DNA of 64,000 nt, from assembly GCF_037081715.1 (NCBI RefSeq), contig NZ_JAZDDH010000001.1, positions 124,001-188,000 of the forward strand, in the 5' to 3' direction. This DNA comes from Halalkalicoccus sp. CG83 (GTDB lineage: Archaea; Halobacteriota; Halobacteria; Halobacteriales; Halalkalicoccaceae). A program made the position numbers and the translations under genes. Under the pieces are notes generated by a model. The model had not been told where the DNA came from, did not search any database, and was given only the letters and a program-made list of their open reading frames with translations. Of the stretch, positions 14,001 to 22,892 are shown one piece after another (positions within the stretch are counted from its first letter, which is position 1; the number at the start of each line of letters is the position of its first letter).

Positions 14001-16376
14001 GACGATCCCGACCGGGCTCGTCTCGACGATCCGTTCGATGAGGTCGCGTTCCTCGCGGAGCGCCCGCTCGTGGGCCTTTCGCTCGCTGACGTCCCGACCG
14101 ATCGCGAAGACGTACTCCCGACCGCCCTCGAGTTCGACGTAGGAGGCGTTGATCTCCGCGGGATAGGTGCTGCCGTCCTTTCGCCGGTGGACGGTGTCGA
14201 CGGTTCGTTCTCCTCGCGCTCTGATCCCCTCGACGGTCTCGCGCCACGCCGCCTGCGTCGGAATCTTGCAGTCCACGTCGGAGGTGGTCATCCCGAGCAG
14301 CTCCTCGCGTGCGTAGCCGAGGTGGCGGGTGACGGTCTCGTTGACGTCGAGGAACTCGCCGGTCTCGGGGTCGTTGACGTAGATCGCGTCCGTCGAGTGG
14401 TCGACGAGGGTGTGAAACAGCTCCAGTTCCTGCTCACGCTCCTTGCGCTCGGTTATCTCGTTGAAGTAGACGGACAGACCGGTCTCGGAGGGATAGGCGT
14501 TCACCTCGAACCAGGCGTCCAGCGGTTCGGGGTAGTGCTCCTCGAACGTGACCGGCTGCTGGGTCTCCATCGCCCGGCGATACTCCTCCTCGAAGGTCGT
14601 GTCGATCGCTCCGGGGAACTGCTCCCAGATGCTCTCGCCGAGGAGATCCCTGTTCTCGGGATTGATCAGCTCCTCGGCGCGTTCGTTGAGATAGGTGAAG
14701 CACCACTCGTCGTCGAGCCCGAAGAAGCCGTCCGTCACCCGTCCGAGGAGGTCGTCGAGTTCTTTCTCGAGGCGACGCCGATCGGTAACGTCCTCGAGCG
14801 CGTAGACCGCACCGTCGAACTCGCCGTCCCCGTCGAACAGGGGCGCACAGTTCGATGAGAGCCAGACGCGCCGGCCGTCGGATCGGTCGATGCCGACCTC
14901 CTCGTCGAACACTGGGGTCCCGGTCCGCTTCACGCGCGCGAACGCCAACTGCTCCGGGTCAAGGGGATCGCCGTTCCCGTCGACGGCGTTCCACCGCTCG
15001 TCGTCGTGCGAGCGGGCCAAGATCTCCGACTCGCTGCAGCCGAAGATCGACTGGGCGCGCTCGTTGGCGAACGTCATCCGGCCGTCGACGTCGGTGACGA
15101 CGATGCCGATCGGGCTCGTCTCGACGATCCGATCCTTGAGGGTTCGTTCCTCGTGGAGCCGTCGTTCGGTCCGCTTTCGATCGGTGATGTCGCGAAAGTA
15201 GACCGACAACCCGCTCTCGGAGGGGTACGCACGCCCCTCGTACCACCGATCCAGAAGCGGGTAGTAGCGCTCTCGCTCGATCGGCTCCTGGCGCTCCATC
15301 GCCTCCCAGTAGTCCTCGCGGAACGTCTCCTCGAAGGCGGGGGGGAACGGCTCCCAGATCACCGTTCCCACCAGCCGCTCCGCGGGAAGCCCGAGCAGCC
15401 GCTCGGCCCGGTCGTTGAGGTGTGTCACGCGAGCGTCCGCGTCGAGCGCCACGAACGCGTCGGTGACTCGGCCGTAGACCTCCTCGAGTTCGGTCTCGAG
15501 GTGACGCCGATCGGCTCGTTCCCGGTCGACGGCGCCGGCGAGCACGTTCGCGACGCTCCGAACGAAACCGACGTCGGAGCCGTCGAACGTCCGCGAATCG
15601 GTCGCATACGCGCCGAGAATCCCCCAGGGCTCCCCGGCGGAGCCGACGGCGACGCTGATCCCACTCTCGACGCCCTCGAAGGGGCGGTCCGAACCGCCGA
15701 GCCGGGTTTCGGACCCGAGCGCGCCGGCGACGGGTTCGCCGGCCAGCGCGCCTGCAGCCTGCGAGTCGTCGTCGGCGTCGATCGCGAGATCGTCTCCGGC
15801 GCCCGGCTCCCAGCCGACGCCCTCCCGCAGTGACAGCGTTCCCTCGGCGGTGAGTTCGAACGCGCCACAGCGATCGAGCGAGAGCGCGTCGCGGACCAGC
15901 ACGACCGCGCGCTCTAGCAGTGCCGCGAGCGGCGCGCCGTCCAGCGATCGGCGTCCGAGATCGGCGACCGCCTCGTGACGCCCCGCTCCGGCGTCGTCCC
16001 GGCCGTGGACGACTGGAAGTTCGTCCACGGCCTCCTCGGCCGTGAGCGAGCCGAGGGCGGCGCGGACGACGGCCGTCACGCCAGTGGCGCTCGCGGCCGA
16101 GGCGGCCTCGTCGTCGCAGAACGCGACGATCGGGACCGCCGGACTCCCCTCGCGCAGTCGTGTCACCTCCTCGAGTCGATCGACGCCTCCGGATCCCGAG
16201 GCGTCGATCAGGAGGCAGTCGAACCGTTCGTTCGTGAGCTCCTCGAGCGCGACGTCGATCGCCGGGGTGCCGACGTGGCCGGCGCGCTCCAGCGCCGCCG
16301 TCGCGTCCCGATCGCCGAGTGCGAGTACGCGATACCTACTCGACCACTCTCTGGTCCCGTCTCGAAGAGCTACCAT
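11085..16376 (-). CDS. Giant multi-GAF/PAS bacterio-opsin-activator-type regulator
   Basis: 1763-aa cytoplasmic sensor-regulator. Order: degenerate receiver-like domain (about 1-115); GAF (130-285); five PAS domains (about 295-905: EEVYGRVTDAF, RIVETSPIGIV, DDLLGRVTDGF, FHTLVDHSTDAIY, RIVETSPVGIV); second GAF (915-1070); PAS (1075-1190); two GAFs (1200-1355 and 1375-1535); Bat-associated domain (1540-1695); C-terminal HTH_10 with LTEKQRAALETSYFAGYFDWPR and EEVAELLGLSPATLSQHL. There is no histidine kinase core, so signals probably pass straight to the DNA-binding end. PAS1/PAS3, PAS2/PAS5 and GAF1/GAF2 are similar pairs, pointing to block duplication. Most Bat-like proteins are about a third to a half of this length. 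Confidence 0.9.
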   Translation of the reverse strand: MVALRDGTREWSSRYRVLALGDRDATAALERAGHVGTPAIDVALEELTNERFDCLLIDASGSGGVDRLEEVTRLREGSPAVPIVAFCDDEAASAASATGVTAVVRAALGSLTAEEAVDELPVVHGRDDAGAGRHEAVADLGRRSLDGAPLAALLERAVVLVRDALSLDRCGAFELTAEGTLSLREGVGWEPGAGDDLAIDADDDSQAAGALAGEPVAGALGSETRLGGSDRPFEGVESGISVAVGSAGEPWGILGAYATDSRTFDGSDVGFVRSVANVLAGAVDRERADRRHLETELEEVYGRVTDAFVALDADARVTHLNDRAERLLGLPAERLVGTVIWEPFPPAFEETFREDYWEAMERQEPIERERYYPLLDRWYEGRAYPSESGLSVYFRDITDRKRTERRLHEERTLKDRIVETSPIGIVVTDVDGRMTFANERAQSIFGCSESEILARSHDDERWNAVDGNGDPLDPEQLAFARVKRTGTPVFDEEVGIDRSDGRRVWLSSNCAPLFDGDGEFDGAVYALEDVTDRRRLEKELDDLLGRVTDGFFGLDDEWCFTYLNERAEELINPENRDLLGESIWEQFPGAIDTTFEEEYRRAMETQQPVTFEEHYPEPLDAWFEVNAYPSETGLSVYFNEITERKEREQELELFHTLVDHSTDAIYVNDPETGEFLDVNETVTRHLGYAREELLGMTTSDVDCKIPTQAAWRETVEGIRARGERTVDTVHRRKDGSTYPAEINASYVELEGGREYVFAIGRDVSERKAHERALREERDLIERIVETSPVGIVTLDADGAFDLVNDRAEKIFGCSGDRLEELVGSTDAFDPIGPDGEPLSLEEIPTRRVLCGGETFHDIEMGFRLPDDERVWLSVSGTPLCDESGATAGGLVTFADVTERKEHEHELEQRMHQQHAIADLGQRALEVDDLDVLFQEACEIVSDVLENEYCKVLDLDAEGRELLLRRGVGWRDGIAGTATVAADENSQAGYTLLSKESVIVDDLDAETRFSGPDLLTSHGVVSGISVIIGPVESPWGILGTHDTERSAFTTYDANFVRSVANVLANAIDRIEHERELERYETIVETVNDGIYTIDETGRFTSVNRTYASMLGYDRDELVGTHASLVADDEVIKSAREIEQSMRAGEVESPTLEATLQTAGEKRFEAEATFALLPSDGGDERVGVIRDITERKRIERQLRLSAETLHGLYELTTSRGLSFEQKLKRVLEAGCERLDLEYGFFTRIEDDTMTIVQSHADNELYRPGASCPISQSYCRRVLEEEGLVVVNDALAEGWAGDPGYETFELGTYVGGQVVIDGEVYGTICFSSNDPREEPLSEVERTFVELVNGWASYELERSENQYELERQREQLASLDQLNAVIRDISHAILETTSREEIETAVCERLADRYRFAWIGAIERGTSAVSPTAAAGVEEGYLDEIEISLDPDAPSGRGPTAKAIRDHEAQFHTNVLEDPEYEPWQEAARERGYRSSAAIPIRHEGSLYGVLNVYSPCPEAFDGPERDILTHLGEILGHTVYAVEQRKALISDTVLELELRIDDEEHPLIEAASTAGAEITFQRTVPAAEGSMLQFVTVSGISAAAFRSAVEGVGSVERVTLLAETDDELTFELTLSESPLIDALAAFGGRLTTAMIRPGELRILVELPPNADVRAVVEAIEESHAGVKLLAQRTETHDGTTKQELRDVLADRLTEKQRAALETSYFAGYFDWPRGHTGEEVAELLGLSPATLSQHLRIAERKLFDALFTGS

Positions 16377-16514
16377 CGTGGCGTATAGATCGTTCTTGTT
16401 ATTATATCTATTGTTGTGTTTTTATAGTATTATGCGAAAGAAAAGTCGCGGCGGGAGAAACACCAAAACACATTGGGTAAGCAGCTATGCGACAGGGGAA
16501 CAACGGTACCGGCA
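16377..16514. promoter_or_regulatory. AT-rich divergent promoter region
   Basis: 138 nt between the giant regulator (leftward) and the winged-helix gene (rightward). Bases 16381-16440 are markedly AT-rich (TTATTATATCTATTG, TTTTTATAGTATTATG) and can serve as TATA elements for both directions. Confidence 0.5.
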
Positions 16515-16823
16515 ATGATCGCCGACCTGACCGAACCCGATCTGCTGACGGAGCGCTCCGAACTATCGATCGACGAGCGGTTCTCGCTTCTCGCCGACCC
16601 TCAGCGACGGATCGTGATCGAGCGTCTCGACCGGACGGCGTCCGACGTCACGATAGAGGCGCTCGCCGACCACGTCGTCGCGGAACTGAACGAGGGTACG
16701 CTCGAGGCTGCCGCCGAACGCCGGCGAACCCTCTTTACGCTCCACCACAACCACCTGCCCCGTCTCGACGATCACGGGGTCCTCGAGTACGATCCCGCCA
16801 CCGGAACCGTCACGGTGTCGTGA
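16515..16823 (+). CDS. Small winged-helix protein
   Basis: 102 aa from the ATG at 16515 (MIADLTEPD). ERFSLLADPQRRIVIERLDR followed by TIEALADHVV and LFTLHHNHLPRLDDHGVLEYDPATGTVTVS is the compact winged helix-turn-helix seen in many haloarchaeal DNA-binding proteins (DUF7344-like): helices, a HxHLPRL recognition segment and a beta-hairpin wing. It diverges from the giant Bat-type regulator and shares its AT-rich spacer, so mutual regulation is possible but not shown. The next gene, uvrC, begins 34 nt downstream. Confidence 0.75.
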   Translation: MIADLTEPDLLTERSELSIDERFSLLADPQRRIVIERLDRTASDVTIEALADHVVAELNEGTLEAAAERRRTLFTLHHNHLPRLDDHGVLEYDPATGTVTVS

Positions 16824-16856
16824 CGTTCAAATCCGTCGATCGCCTACCCGTCATCG

Positions 16857-18632
16857 ATGGACGGGGCCGAACTCGGGGAGCGATCGGCGACGCTCCCGCG
16901 TGAACCCGGTGTCTACCAGTTCCTCGACGGCGAGACCGTTCTCTACGTCGGCAAGGCCGTCGACCTCCGGAGCCGGGTGCGCTCGTACGCCGACCCCCGC
17001 AGCGAGCGGATCCGGCGGATGGTCGGTGCCTCGACGGCGATCGACTTCGCCGTCACCGACACCGAGACTCAGGCCCTCCTTCTCGAAGCGAACCTCATCA
17101 AGCGCCACCAGCCGCGCTACAACGTCCGGCTGAAGGACGACAAGTCCTACCCGCTCGTCCAGCTCACCGACCACGAGTTCCCCCGCATCGAGATCACGCG
17201 TGACCCTGATAGCGAGGCGCGAAGCGCCTCGAATGCGAGCGGCGAAGCCGCGAGCGCCGGAGCGATCTTCGGTCCCTTCACGAACAAGGGGCAGGTCGAG
17301 ACCGTCGTGAAGGCGTTGCGCGAGATCTACGGGGTGCGAGGCTGTTCGGATCACAAGTTCTCCGGGCGCTCGCGGCCGTGTCTCGACTACGACATCGGCC
17401 TCTGTAGCGCCCCCTGTACGGGCGAGATCGGTCCCGAGAGCTACGTCGCGGACGTCGAGTCGGTCAAGCGCTTCTTCGCCGGCGAGACGGGCGTGCTCGC
17501 GGACCCCCTCGAACGACGGATGGAGGCCGCCGCCCAGGACCAGGCGTTCGAGCGCGCGGCGAGCCTGCGCGACCGCCTCGAGGCCGTCAGATCGTTTCAC
17601 GAGGGCCGCGGTGAGGCCGTCTCGAGCGCCGAGAGCGCCCGTACCGTCGACGTGCTGGGAGTCGCGACCGAGGGCGGGCGCGCCATCGTCGCCCGACTCC
17701 ACAGCGAGGACGGCCAGCTCGTCGACCGGGACCGCCACTACCTGAACGTCCCCGACGAGGGCGACGGCCACGCCGGCGTCCTCGCTGCGTTCGTCGCCCA
17801 GTACTACGCGGAACGGCGGTTGCCCGACGCGATCCTCGTCCCCGAGGACCCCGCGGACGACGAACTGCGCGCGTGGCTCGCGAGCGAGGGCGTCGACCTC
17901 CGCGTTCCGGGCGCGGGTCGCGAGGGAACGCTCGTGGATCTGGCGATCAAGAACGCCCGGCGAAGCGAGGGCCGGCGCGACGAACTCGGCGCGCTCGCGG
18001 AGGCGCTCTCGATGCCGCGACCCGAGCGCATCGAGGGGTTCGACGTGAGCCACGCCCAGGGACGTTCGGTGGTGGGAAGCGACGTACTGTTCGTCGACGG
18101 CGAGAGCGACACCTCGGGCTACCGGCGCAAGAAGCTCGCCGAGGAGAACGACGACTACGCCAACATGCGCGCGCTCGTGCGCTGGCGCGCCCTGCGGGCG
18201 GTCGAGGGTCGCGACGACCGGCCCGACCCCGATCTCCTGCTGATCGACGGCGGCGAGGGCCAGCTCGACGCCGCCCGCGAGGCGCTTCGCGAGGTCGGCT
18301 GGGAGATACCGGCCGTGGCGCTCGCGAAGGCCGAGGAGCTGGTGATCACCCCGGACGGCCCGCTGGACTGGCCCGACGACGCCCCACAGCTGCACGTCCT
18401 CCAGCGGGTGCGCGACGAGGCACACCGGTTCGCGGTACAGTACCACCAGACGCTCCGCGACGACGTCTCGACCGTGCTCGACGACGTGCCGGGGATCGGT
18501 CCGAAGACCCGGACGGGGCTGTTGCGGCGGTTCGGCAGCGTCGAGGGCGTCAGAGGTGCCTCGCCCGAGGAGCTACGCAGCGTCGACGGGATCGGCGAGA
18601 AGACCGCGCGGACGATCGCCGAACGGCTGTAG
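16857..18632 (+). CDS. uvrC: Excinuclease ABC subunit C
   Basis: 591-aa nuclease of UvrABC nucleotide excision repair, making both incisions around a lesion. N-terminal GIY-YIG domain ([26 protein letters not shown]); Cys-containing [17 protein letters not shown] segment (~180-195); UVR motif for UvrB contact (about 220-245); RNase H-like endonuclease core with [11 protein letters not shown] and [10 protein letters not shown]; and C-terminal (HhH)2 ([18 protein letters not shown]...VDGIGEKTA). An insertion of about 18 residues ([17 protein letters not shown]), absent from the family consensus, lies between TRDP and [11 protein letters not shown] and is encoded by palindromic DNA described separately. 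uvrB lies 24 kb to the right. Confidence 0.96.
   Translation: MDGAELGERSATLPREPGVYQFLDGETVLYVGKAVDLRSRVRSYADPRSERIRRMVGASTAIDFAVTDTETQALLLEANLIKRHQPRYNVRLKDDKSYPLVQLTDHEFPRIEITRDPDSEARSASNASGEAASAGAIFGPFTNKGQVETVVKALREIYGVRGCSDHKFSGRSRPCLDYDIGLCSAPCTGEIGPESYVADVESVKRFFAGETGVLADPLERRMEAAAQDQAFERAASLRDRLEAVRSFHEGRGEAVSSAESARTVDVLGVATEGGRAIVARLHSEDGQLVDRDRHYLNVPDEGDGHAGVLAAFVAQYYAERRLPDAILVPEDPADDELRAWLASEGVDLRVPGAGREGTLVDLAIKNARRSEGRRDELGALAEALSMPRPERIEGFDVSHAQGRSVVGSDVLFVDGESDTSGYRRKKLAEENDDYANMRALVRWRALRAVEGRDDRPDPDLLLIDGGEGQLDAAREALREVGWEIPAVALAKAEELVITPDGPLDWPDDAPQLHVLQRVRDEAHRFAVQYHQTLRDDVSTVLDDVPGIGPKTRTGLLRRFGSVEGVRGASPEELRSVDGIGEKTARTIAERL
17213..17251. repeat. Pair of GAN-loop palindromes inside uvrC
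   Basis: Bases 17213-17231 read CGAGGCGC-GAA-GCGCCTCG, a perfect 8-bp inverted repeat around a 3-nt loop. Eight bases on, 17239-17251 read GCGGC-GAA-GCCGC. Both are inside the uvrC reading frame and encode a small Ser/Ala/Glu-rich insert in a surface loop position. The same architecture recurs in the cbiL and cbiA genes. Confidence 0.75.
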
Positions 18633-18774
18633 CGGCGTCCTCCTCGAGAGCGTCGCACTCGGTCGCCTTGACGATCCGAGGGTGGTAGCGTCCGAGCGCG
18701 ATCGATCCGGCCCCCCGCGAGACGGCCGTATGGAGCCGAGCTCCGCGCCGGCACACCGGCTGGGAACGCAGTCC

Positions 18775-19587
18775 TTACTGTGGCGGCGAGAACGTATGGG
18801 GCGGGCCGGTCGGTGCGATCGTCTGTCCGGTGACGAACGAGGCGGCGTCGCTCGCGAGGAAGCGCACGGCGTCGGCCACCTCGTGGGGCGTCCCGACGTC
18901 CCGTGCGACCGGCTCGCGATCGGGTATCTCCTCTAGCTCGAACTTCTCGAGGACGGGCGGTGACGCAATGAATCCGGGGTTGACGGCGTTGACGCGTACG
19001 CCGCTGTCGGCCCACTCGCTCGCGAGCGTGCGGGTGAGATTGGCGACGCCGGCCTTCGCGGCGCTGTACGGTCCCATGCCTGCGACGCCGTAGCGGCCGG
19101 CCATGCTCGCGGTGTTGACGACCGCGCCGCCGCCGTCCCGGAGCGCGTCGGCGAACGCGCGCGTGACGTTGAAGGTCCCAGTGAGGTTCACCTCGAGGAC
19201 GCCATCCCAGTCCTCGGGGTCGACCTCGTGGAGGGGTCCACCCTCGCCGGTGCCGCCGGCGTTGTTCACGAGGATGTCGATGCCGCCGAACTCCTCGACG
19301 GTGACCTCGGCGAGCACCTCGACCGACTCGCGGTCGGTGACGTCGCACTCGACCGCCAGGACCTCGCCCGGTAGGTCCGATTCGTTCAGTTCCTCGGCGG
19401 CCGCGTCGACGTCGGCCTGCGTGCGCGAGCAGATCACGACGTCCGCGCCGTCGGCGACGAACGTCTCGGCGATGGCGCGCCCGATCCCGCTTGAAGCGCC
19501 CGTCACTACGGCCGTCGCGCCTTCGACGCTCGACCGTGCACGAACCGACTCCGTCGTGGGTAGTTCGTCGTTGACTGGCATCCTCAT
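18775..19587 (-). CDS. SDR family oxidoreductase
   Basis: 270-aa short-chain dehydrogenase/reductase. NAD(P)-binding motif TGASSGIGRAIAE; CDVTDRESV; NNAGG structural motif; catalytic Ser in NTASMAG; and the YSAAK active site (Tyr, Lys). VNAVNPGFI and the C-terminal SFVTGQTIAPTGP complete a classical ~250-aa SDR of the FabG/glucose dehydrogenase type. The ORF can be extended to 19773, but the extra residues look non-coding; ATGs at 19587 and 19581 are both plausible. Substrate unknown. It is transcribed towards uvrC and is separated by a 380-nt gap from the cobalamin operon. Confidence 0.82.
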   Translation of the reverse strand: MRMPVNDELPTTESVRARSSVEGATAVVTGASSGIGRAIAETFVADGADVVICSRTQADVDAAAEELNESDLPGEVLAVECDVTDRESVEVLAEVTVEEFGGIDILVNNAGGTGEGGPLHEVDPEDWDGVLEVNLTGTFNVTRAFADALRDGGGAVVNTASMAGRYGVAGMGPYSAAKAGVANLTRTLASEWADSGVRVNAVNPGFIASPPVLEKFELEEIPDREPVARDVGTPHEVADAVRFLASDAASFVTGQTIAPTGPPHTFSPPQ

Positions 19588-19969
19588 CACTACCGGCCTT
19601 CGAAGGAAAAGGAGGGAGACCGAGGCGGGTACCGCCGGTTCGTGATCGTGTTCCCATATGTCTCGGACTCCCCAGTGGTGAGTCGCCTCCGAGTATCCGA
19701 CTCCGAACCGGTGCTCGTACGAGCATACGAGCCGGGTTCCCACCGAAATTGAGATCGACGGGATCGCCGTCACCGCTGAATCGTCACACGCGGACGACTG
19801 AGACGACGGACGGCCGCGAAGAGCACGTCATCCCGCCCCAAGCCGCCGGGAACCGTATCGTGGGCTCATCGATTCAACGTGACGAACGAGACTCGGTACG
19901 AGTCGGATTGGTTCCGAGCGTCGCTTCGGGATACCGCGATTCGTCGACGGATCGAGCCTACGACCGCCG
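19588..19969. other. Intergenic region, no gene seen
   Basis: 382 nt between the SDR gene start and the end of the leftward cobalamin operon. ORFs on both strands are Arg/Ser-rich frame shadows without homology signals. A T/C-rich run near 19600-19612 may hold the SDR promoter. No hairpin terminator, repeat or RNA gene was recognised. Confidence 0.4.
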
Positions 19970-21238
19970 TCAGGCCGAAACGTGGAGCCGGTACCCGCCC
20001 CGGACCGCGTCGCCGTCGTGGTACTCCACCGGTTCCTCGATCACGGCCACTCGCCGGTCGGTCATCGCGGCGGCGGTCACGACGCCCTCGATCGAGATCC
20101 CCGTCATCGGGCCCTCGACCAGGTCGTAGCGGCGGAGCCCGTGGGAATCGGGATCGCGATCCCGGAAACGCTGGGCACCGGGTGTCGCGATCGTCCCGTC
20201 TGCGGCGGCGAGTTCGCTCACCCAGCCGCCGACCGGGGCGTGCCACCGTTCCGTGCCGTCCGGGGTGAACGCCGTGATCGTGTGCTCGTGAGGGTGGCGT
20301 CCCTCGGCCTCGCGACCCTCCTCCGGATACGTGTTCCCGGTGACGAAGGCGACACCCTCGCCCGTCGCGTGGACGTGATTCGGGTAGGCGTACAGCGTCT
20401 CCTCGCCGACCTCGGTAGGTCGGGCGAGATCGACCGACCAGCGTTCCCGTCCGGTCTCGTCGAGCCGGTAACCGCGATAGTCGCCGTGGCTGGCGACCGC
20501 CACGCCGTCGGCGAGGAGCGAGGCGTCGCCAACCCGGCGGTCACCCTCGCATCCGGGATCCCAGGTGAGTTGCGGGTCGCCCGTTTCCGTGTCCAGGACG
20601 ACGAGCCCGGTCCGGTGGTCGCCGGGACAGCGGTTGTACGCCACGGCGAGCCGTCCCTCGCGCAGATCGATGGCGATCGGCGAGGCGTCCGCCCGGTAGG
20701 TCCAGACGAGGTCCCCGTCGGGGTCGAACGCGTAGACCGCACTGCGGAACGAGCGCTCCCCGCCGTCGCGCTCGTAGCGGCGGGCCGCGGCGTAGATCCG
20801 CTCCCCGTCGGTGGCGACGCTCACGACGTACGGCAGGAAGAAGAGACTCTCCTTCTGGGGCTCGCCGAGATCGTCGGCGCTCCGGTAGCTCCACCGGCGC
20901 TCGCCGGTCGTGGCGTCGATCGCCGCGACGATCCCGCCCTCGCCCCGTCCGCCGACCGCGACCGTCCCCTCGGGACCGTCCTCGAGCGAGACGGCATACT
21001 CGTCGGCGATCGTCGCGGTCCACGATGGTTCTGGTTCGTCTCCATAGCCGGACAACGCGATCGGGAAGGCGCTCACCCTCCCGTCGACCGTGCCAGCAAT
21101 GACCCGTCCGTCCGTGATCGTCACGGCCGAGCGCTGCCACATGTGCCGGCTGCCGGCGGGTCGGGGATCGCCGAGCGAGACGGCGAATCCGTCGGTGGCC
21201 TCCTCGCTCTCGTGCAGGTCGGGTTCGCTCTCACTCAT
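19970..21238 (-). CDS. PQQ-like beta-propeller protein of the cobalamin operon
   Basis: 422 aa from the ATG at 21238 (MSESEPDLHES). Repeated blade motifs such as VAAIDATTGERRWSYR, VYAFDPDGDLVWTYR, VVLDTETGDPQLTW, YRLDETGRERWSVD and ITAFTPDGTERWHAP identify a seven- or eight-bladed PQQ/WD-like propeller. No signal peptide is present, so it is probably cytoplasmic. It overlaps the end of the DUF3209 gene by 8 nt and is the last gene of the CbiT-to-CbiX operon. Related propellers accompany cobalamin genes in other haloarchaea, but their role is not established. Confidence 0.75.
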   Translation of the reverse strand: MSESEPDLHESEEATDGFAVSLGDPRPAGSRHMWQRSAVTITDGRVIAGTVDGRVSAFPIALSGYGDEPEPSWTATIADEYAVSLEDGPEGTVAVGGRGEGGIVAAIDATTGERRWSYRSADDLGEPQKESLFFLPYVVSVATDGERIYAAARRYERDGGERSFRSAVYAFDPDGDLVWTYRADASPIAIDLREGRLAVAYNRCPGDHRTGLVVLDTETGDPQLTWDPGCEGDRRVGDASLLADGVAVASHGDYRGYRLDETGRERWSVDLARPTEVGEETLYAYPNHVHATGEGVAFVTGNTYPEEGREAEGRHPHEHTITAFTPDGTERWHAPVGGWVSELAAADGTIATPGAQRFRDRDPDSHGLRRYDLVEGPMTGISIEGVVTAAAMTDRRVAVIEEPVEYHDGDAVRGGYRLHVSA

Positions 21239-21602
21239 CGGCGGGGAACGTCTCGTGGAGGACGTCGTGGGCCTCGCCGAGTCCCGAGAGGACGTCCTCA
21301 CCCTGGGTGGTCAGCCGGTGGATCGCGCGTTCCGCGTCGCGGACGGCGACGAGCCGACCGCGCAGGTAGTCGTACTCCTGGCTCTCCTCGTCCGCACGCG
21401 CGATCTCCTCCTCGAGGTCGACCAGCGCGCCGTCGAGGTGGCGTTCGATCTCCGAGAGGCTCTCGGCTTCGGCCAGCCCCTCGATGGGGCCCTCCAGCTC
21501 GCCTTCGAGCTCTCCTTCCGCGTGTTCGCGAACGGTGCGGTCCTCGGTGCCGAGGACGTTCATCAGACCGAGTCGTAGCGCTTCGAGTTCGTGGCAGGTC
21601 AT
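21231..21602 (-). CDS. DUF3209 family protein
   Basis: 123-aa acidic, wholly helical protein (MTCHELEALRLGLMNVLGTED...). The CHELEALRLGLM start and the Glu-rich helices (EHAEGELEGELEGPIEGLAEAE, then EEEIARADEESQEYDYLRGRL) match DUF3209, a family found next to CbiX in haloarchaeal cobalamin clusters. One Cys and two His (C3, H4 and H93 in AERAIHRL) might bind metal, which is inference. It lies between cbiX (67 nt upstream) and the PQQ propeller (8-nt overlap). Function unknown; a cobalt-delivery or pathway-replacement role is possible from context. Confidence 0.75.
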   Translation of the reverse strand: MTCHELEALRLGLMNVLGTEDRTVREHAEGELEGELEGPIEGLAEAESLSEIERHLDGALVDLEEEIARADEESQEYDYLRGRLVAVRDAERAIHRLTTQGEDVLSGLGEAHDVLHETFPADE

Positions 21603-21668
21603 GGTTCTCGTAATCGTGTCGGTGGTGTTCGTCGTTTCGGTTCGATCGGCGGTGGAGGTCAGGTCGGG

Positions 21669-22892
21669 TCAGAGCGTCTGGTCGACGGCGTCCGAGACGA
21701 TGCGGCCCCGGTCGAGATGCGAGGAGACGATCCGCTCGGCGTCGTCCTCGTCGACGTCGCCGTACCAGACGCCGTCGGGGTAGACCGCGACCATCGGCCC
21801 GTCGCCACAGCGCCCCAGACAGGACGAGCGGGTGATCCGAGCGTCACACGCCTCGGAGTCGCGGGTGGCCTGGCGAAGCCGCTCCAGGACTGTGGGCGCA
21901 CCGTCGGCGGCGCAGGTCTGGTTCGTACAGACGGCGACGTGTTTCTCCGGTGCGTCGTGGACGTGCGGGTCGTCGTCGACGTCCTCGCGGTCGGCGTGGG
22001 TCTCCTGGTGGGTCAGCGCGCGTAACATGGCGCGGGCGCCGCCCCGATCCTCCTCGTACCCGTCGAGTTCGACCTTGTACTTGCACGTATCGCAGGACAT
22101 CTCGACGCTTCCCGACCGAGCCTCCTGCCAGCGGTCGGCCAACACCGCGAGCAGCCGGTCGTCGGTACCCAGGGGATCGCCGGCCGCGGCGTCGACGTAT
22201 GGGTAGTCGTCGTCGAACTCGACGGTACCATCGCGGATCCGTTCGGTGAGAACGCCGTCGCCCAGCATGTAGGGAACGACGGCGACCGCGTCTGGACGCA
22301 CCTTCGCGACGTCGTGGAGCGTCTCGTCGAGCAGGGGCTCGGTGACGCCGATGAACGTCGCCTCGACCCGGGAGAAGTCTCGACCCTCGTACAGCAGCCG
22401 GGCGAGCTTGTGGACGTCGGCGTTCGCGTCGGGATCGCTCGAGCCGCGCGCACAGAGCACGACCGCGACGTCGTCGTTCGCGCGGTCGACGCCCAGATCG
22501 TCCTCGACGGCGGCCACGCGGTCGTCGAGCAGGTCGACGATCGCCGGGTGGATGCCCAGATGAGCGCCGTTGTTGATCGTCAAGCCCGGATGCTCGCCGC
22601 GGGCGCGCTGGACCGCCAGCGGCACGTCGTTCTTCACGTGGCTGGCGGCGAACAACGACAGCTGTACCGTCGTGACCGTCGAAACGGTCGGCGCGAGCGT
22701 CGCGATCGCCTCGTCGATCGCCGGCTCGGCGAGCTCGAGGAACGCCGCGTCGACGGGAACTTCCAGCCGGCCTTCCAGGCCGGCGGCGAGCTCCCTCACT
22801 TGGTCGTTCGACTCCTCGCGCCGCGAGCCGTGACCCACCAGCAGCACCGCCTCGTCGTCGAACGCCGCGGCGGCGCCAGTAGTCCGGCTCAT
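21669..22892 (-). CDS. cbiX: Sirohydrochlorin cobaltochelatase with C-terminal ferredoxin-like domain
   Basis: 407-aa enzyme inserting Co(II) into sirohydrochlorin, the entry step of the anaerobic corrin route. Two tandem CbiX-type halves: LLVGHGSRREESNDQV...VDAAFLELAEP...VTTVQLSLFAASHVKNDVP with metal-site His, then VVLCARGSSDPDANADVHKLARLL...VVPYMLGDGVLTERI. After a CDTCKYKV CxxC motif and a His/Asp-rich linker (HQETHADREDVDDDPHVHD) comes a thioredoxin-like [2Fe-2S] domain (VCTNQTC...SSCLGRCGDGP), with four Cys. The ATG overlaps the stop of the preceding gene (ATGA). An 8-bp palindrome at 22766-22784 encodes conserved residues and is not an insertion. Confidence 0.92.
   Translation of the reverse strand: MSRTTGAAAAFDDEAVLLVGHGSRREESNDQVRELAAGLEGRLEVPVDAAFLELAEPAIDEAIATLAPTVSTVTTVQLSLFAASHVKNDVPLAVQRARGEHPGLTINNGAHLGIHPAIVDLLDDRVAAVEDDLGVDRANDDVAVVLCARGSSDPDANADVHKLARLLYEGRDFSRVEATFIGVTEPLLDETLHDVAKVRPDAVAVVPYMLGDGVLTERIRDGTVEFDDDYPYVDAAAGDPLGTDDRLLAVLADRWQEARSGSVEMSCDTCKYKVELDGYEEDRGGARAMLRALTHQETHADREDVDDDPHVHDAPEKHVAVCTNQTCAADGAPTVLERLRQATRDSEACDARITRSSCLGRCGDGPMVAVYPDGVWYGDVDEDDAERIVSSHLDRGRIVSDAVDQTL

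Noticed and set aside
12912-14858. 648-codon plus-strand frame opposite the giant regulator
   Set aside because: Antisense shadow; repetitive Val/Glu/Arg composition and no domain, against clear PAS/GAF motifs on the other strand.
22766-22784. Perfect 8-bp palindrome with a 3-nt loop in cbiX
   Set aside because: Loop is TCC/GGA rather than GAN/NTC, and it encodes residues that align with the family (LAAGLEGRLEVPVDA), so it is not an insertion.
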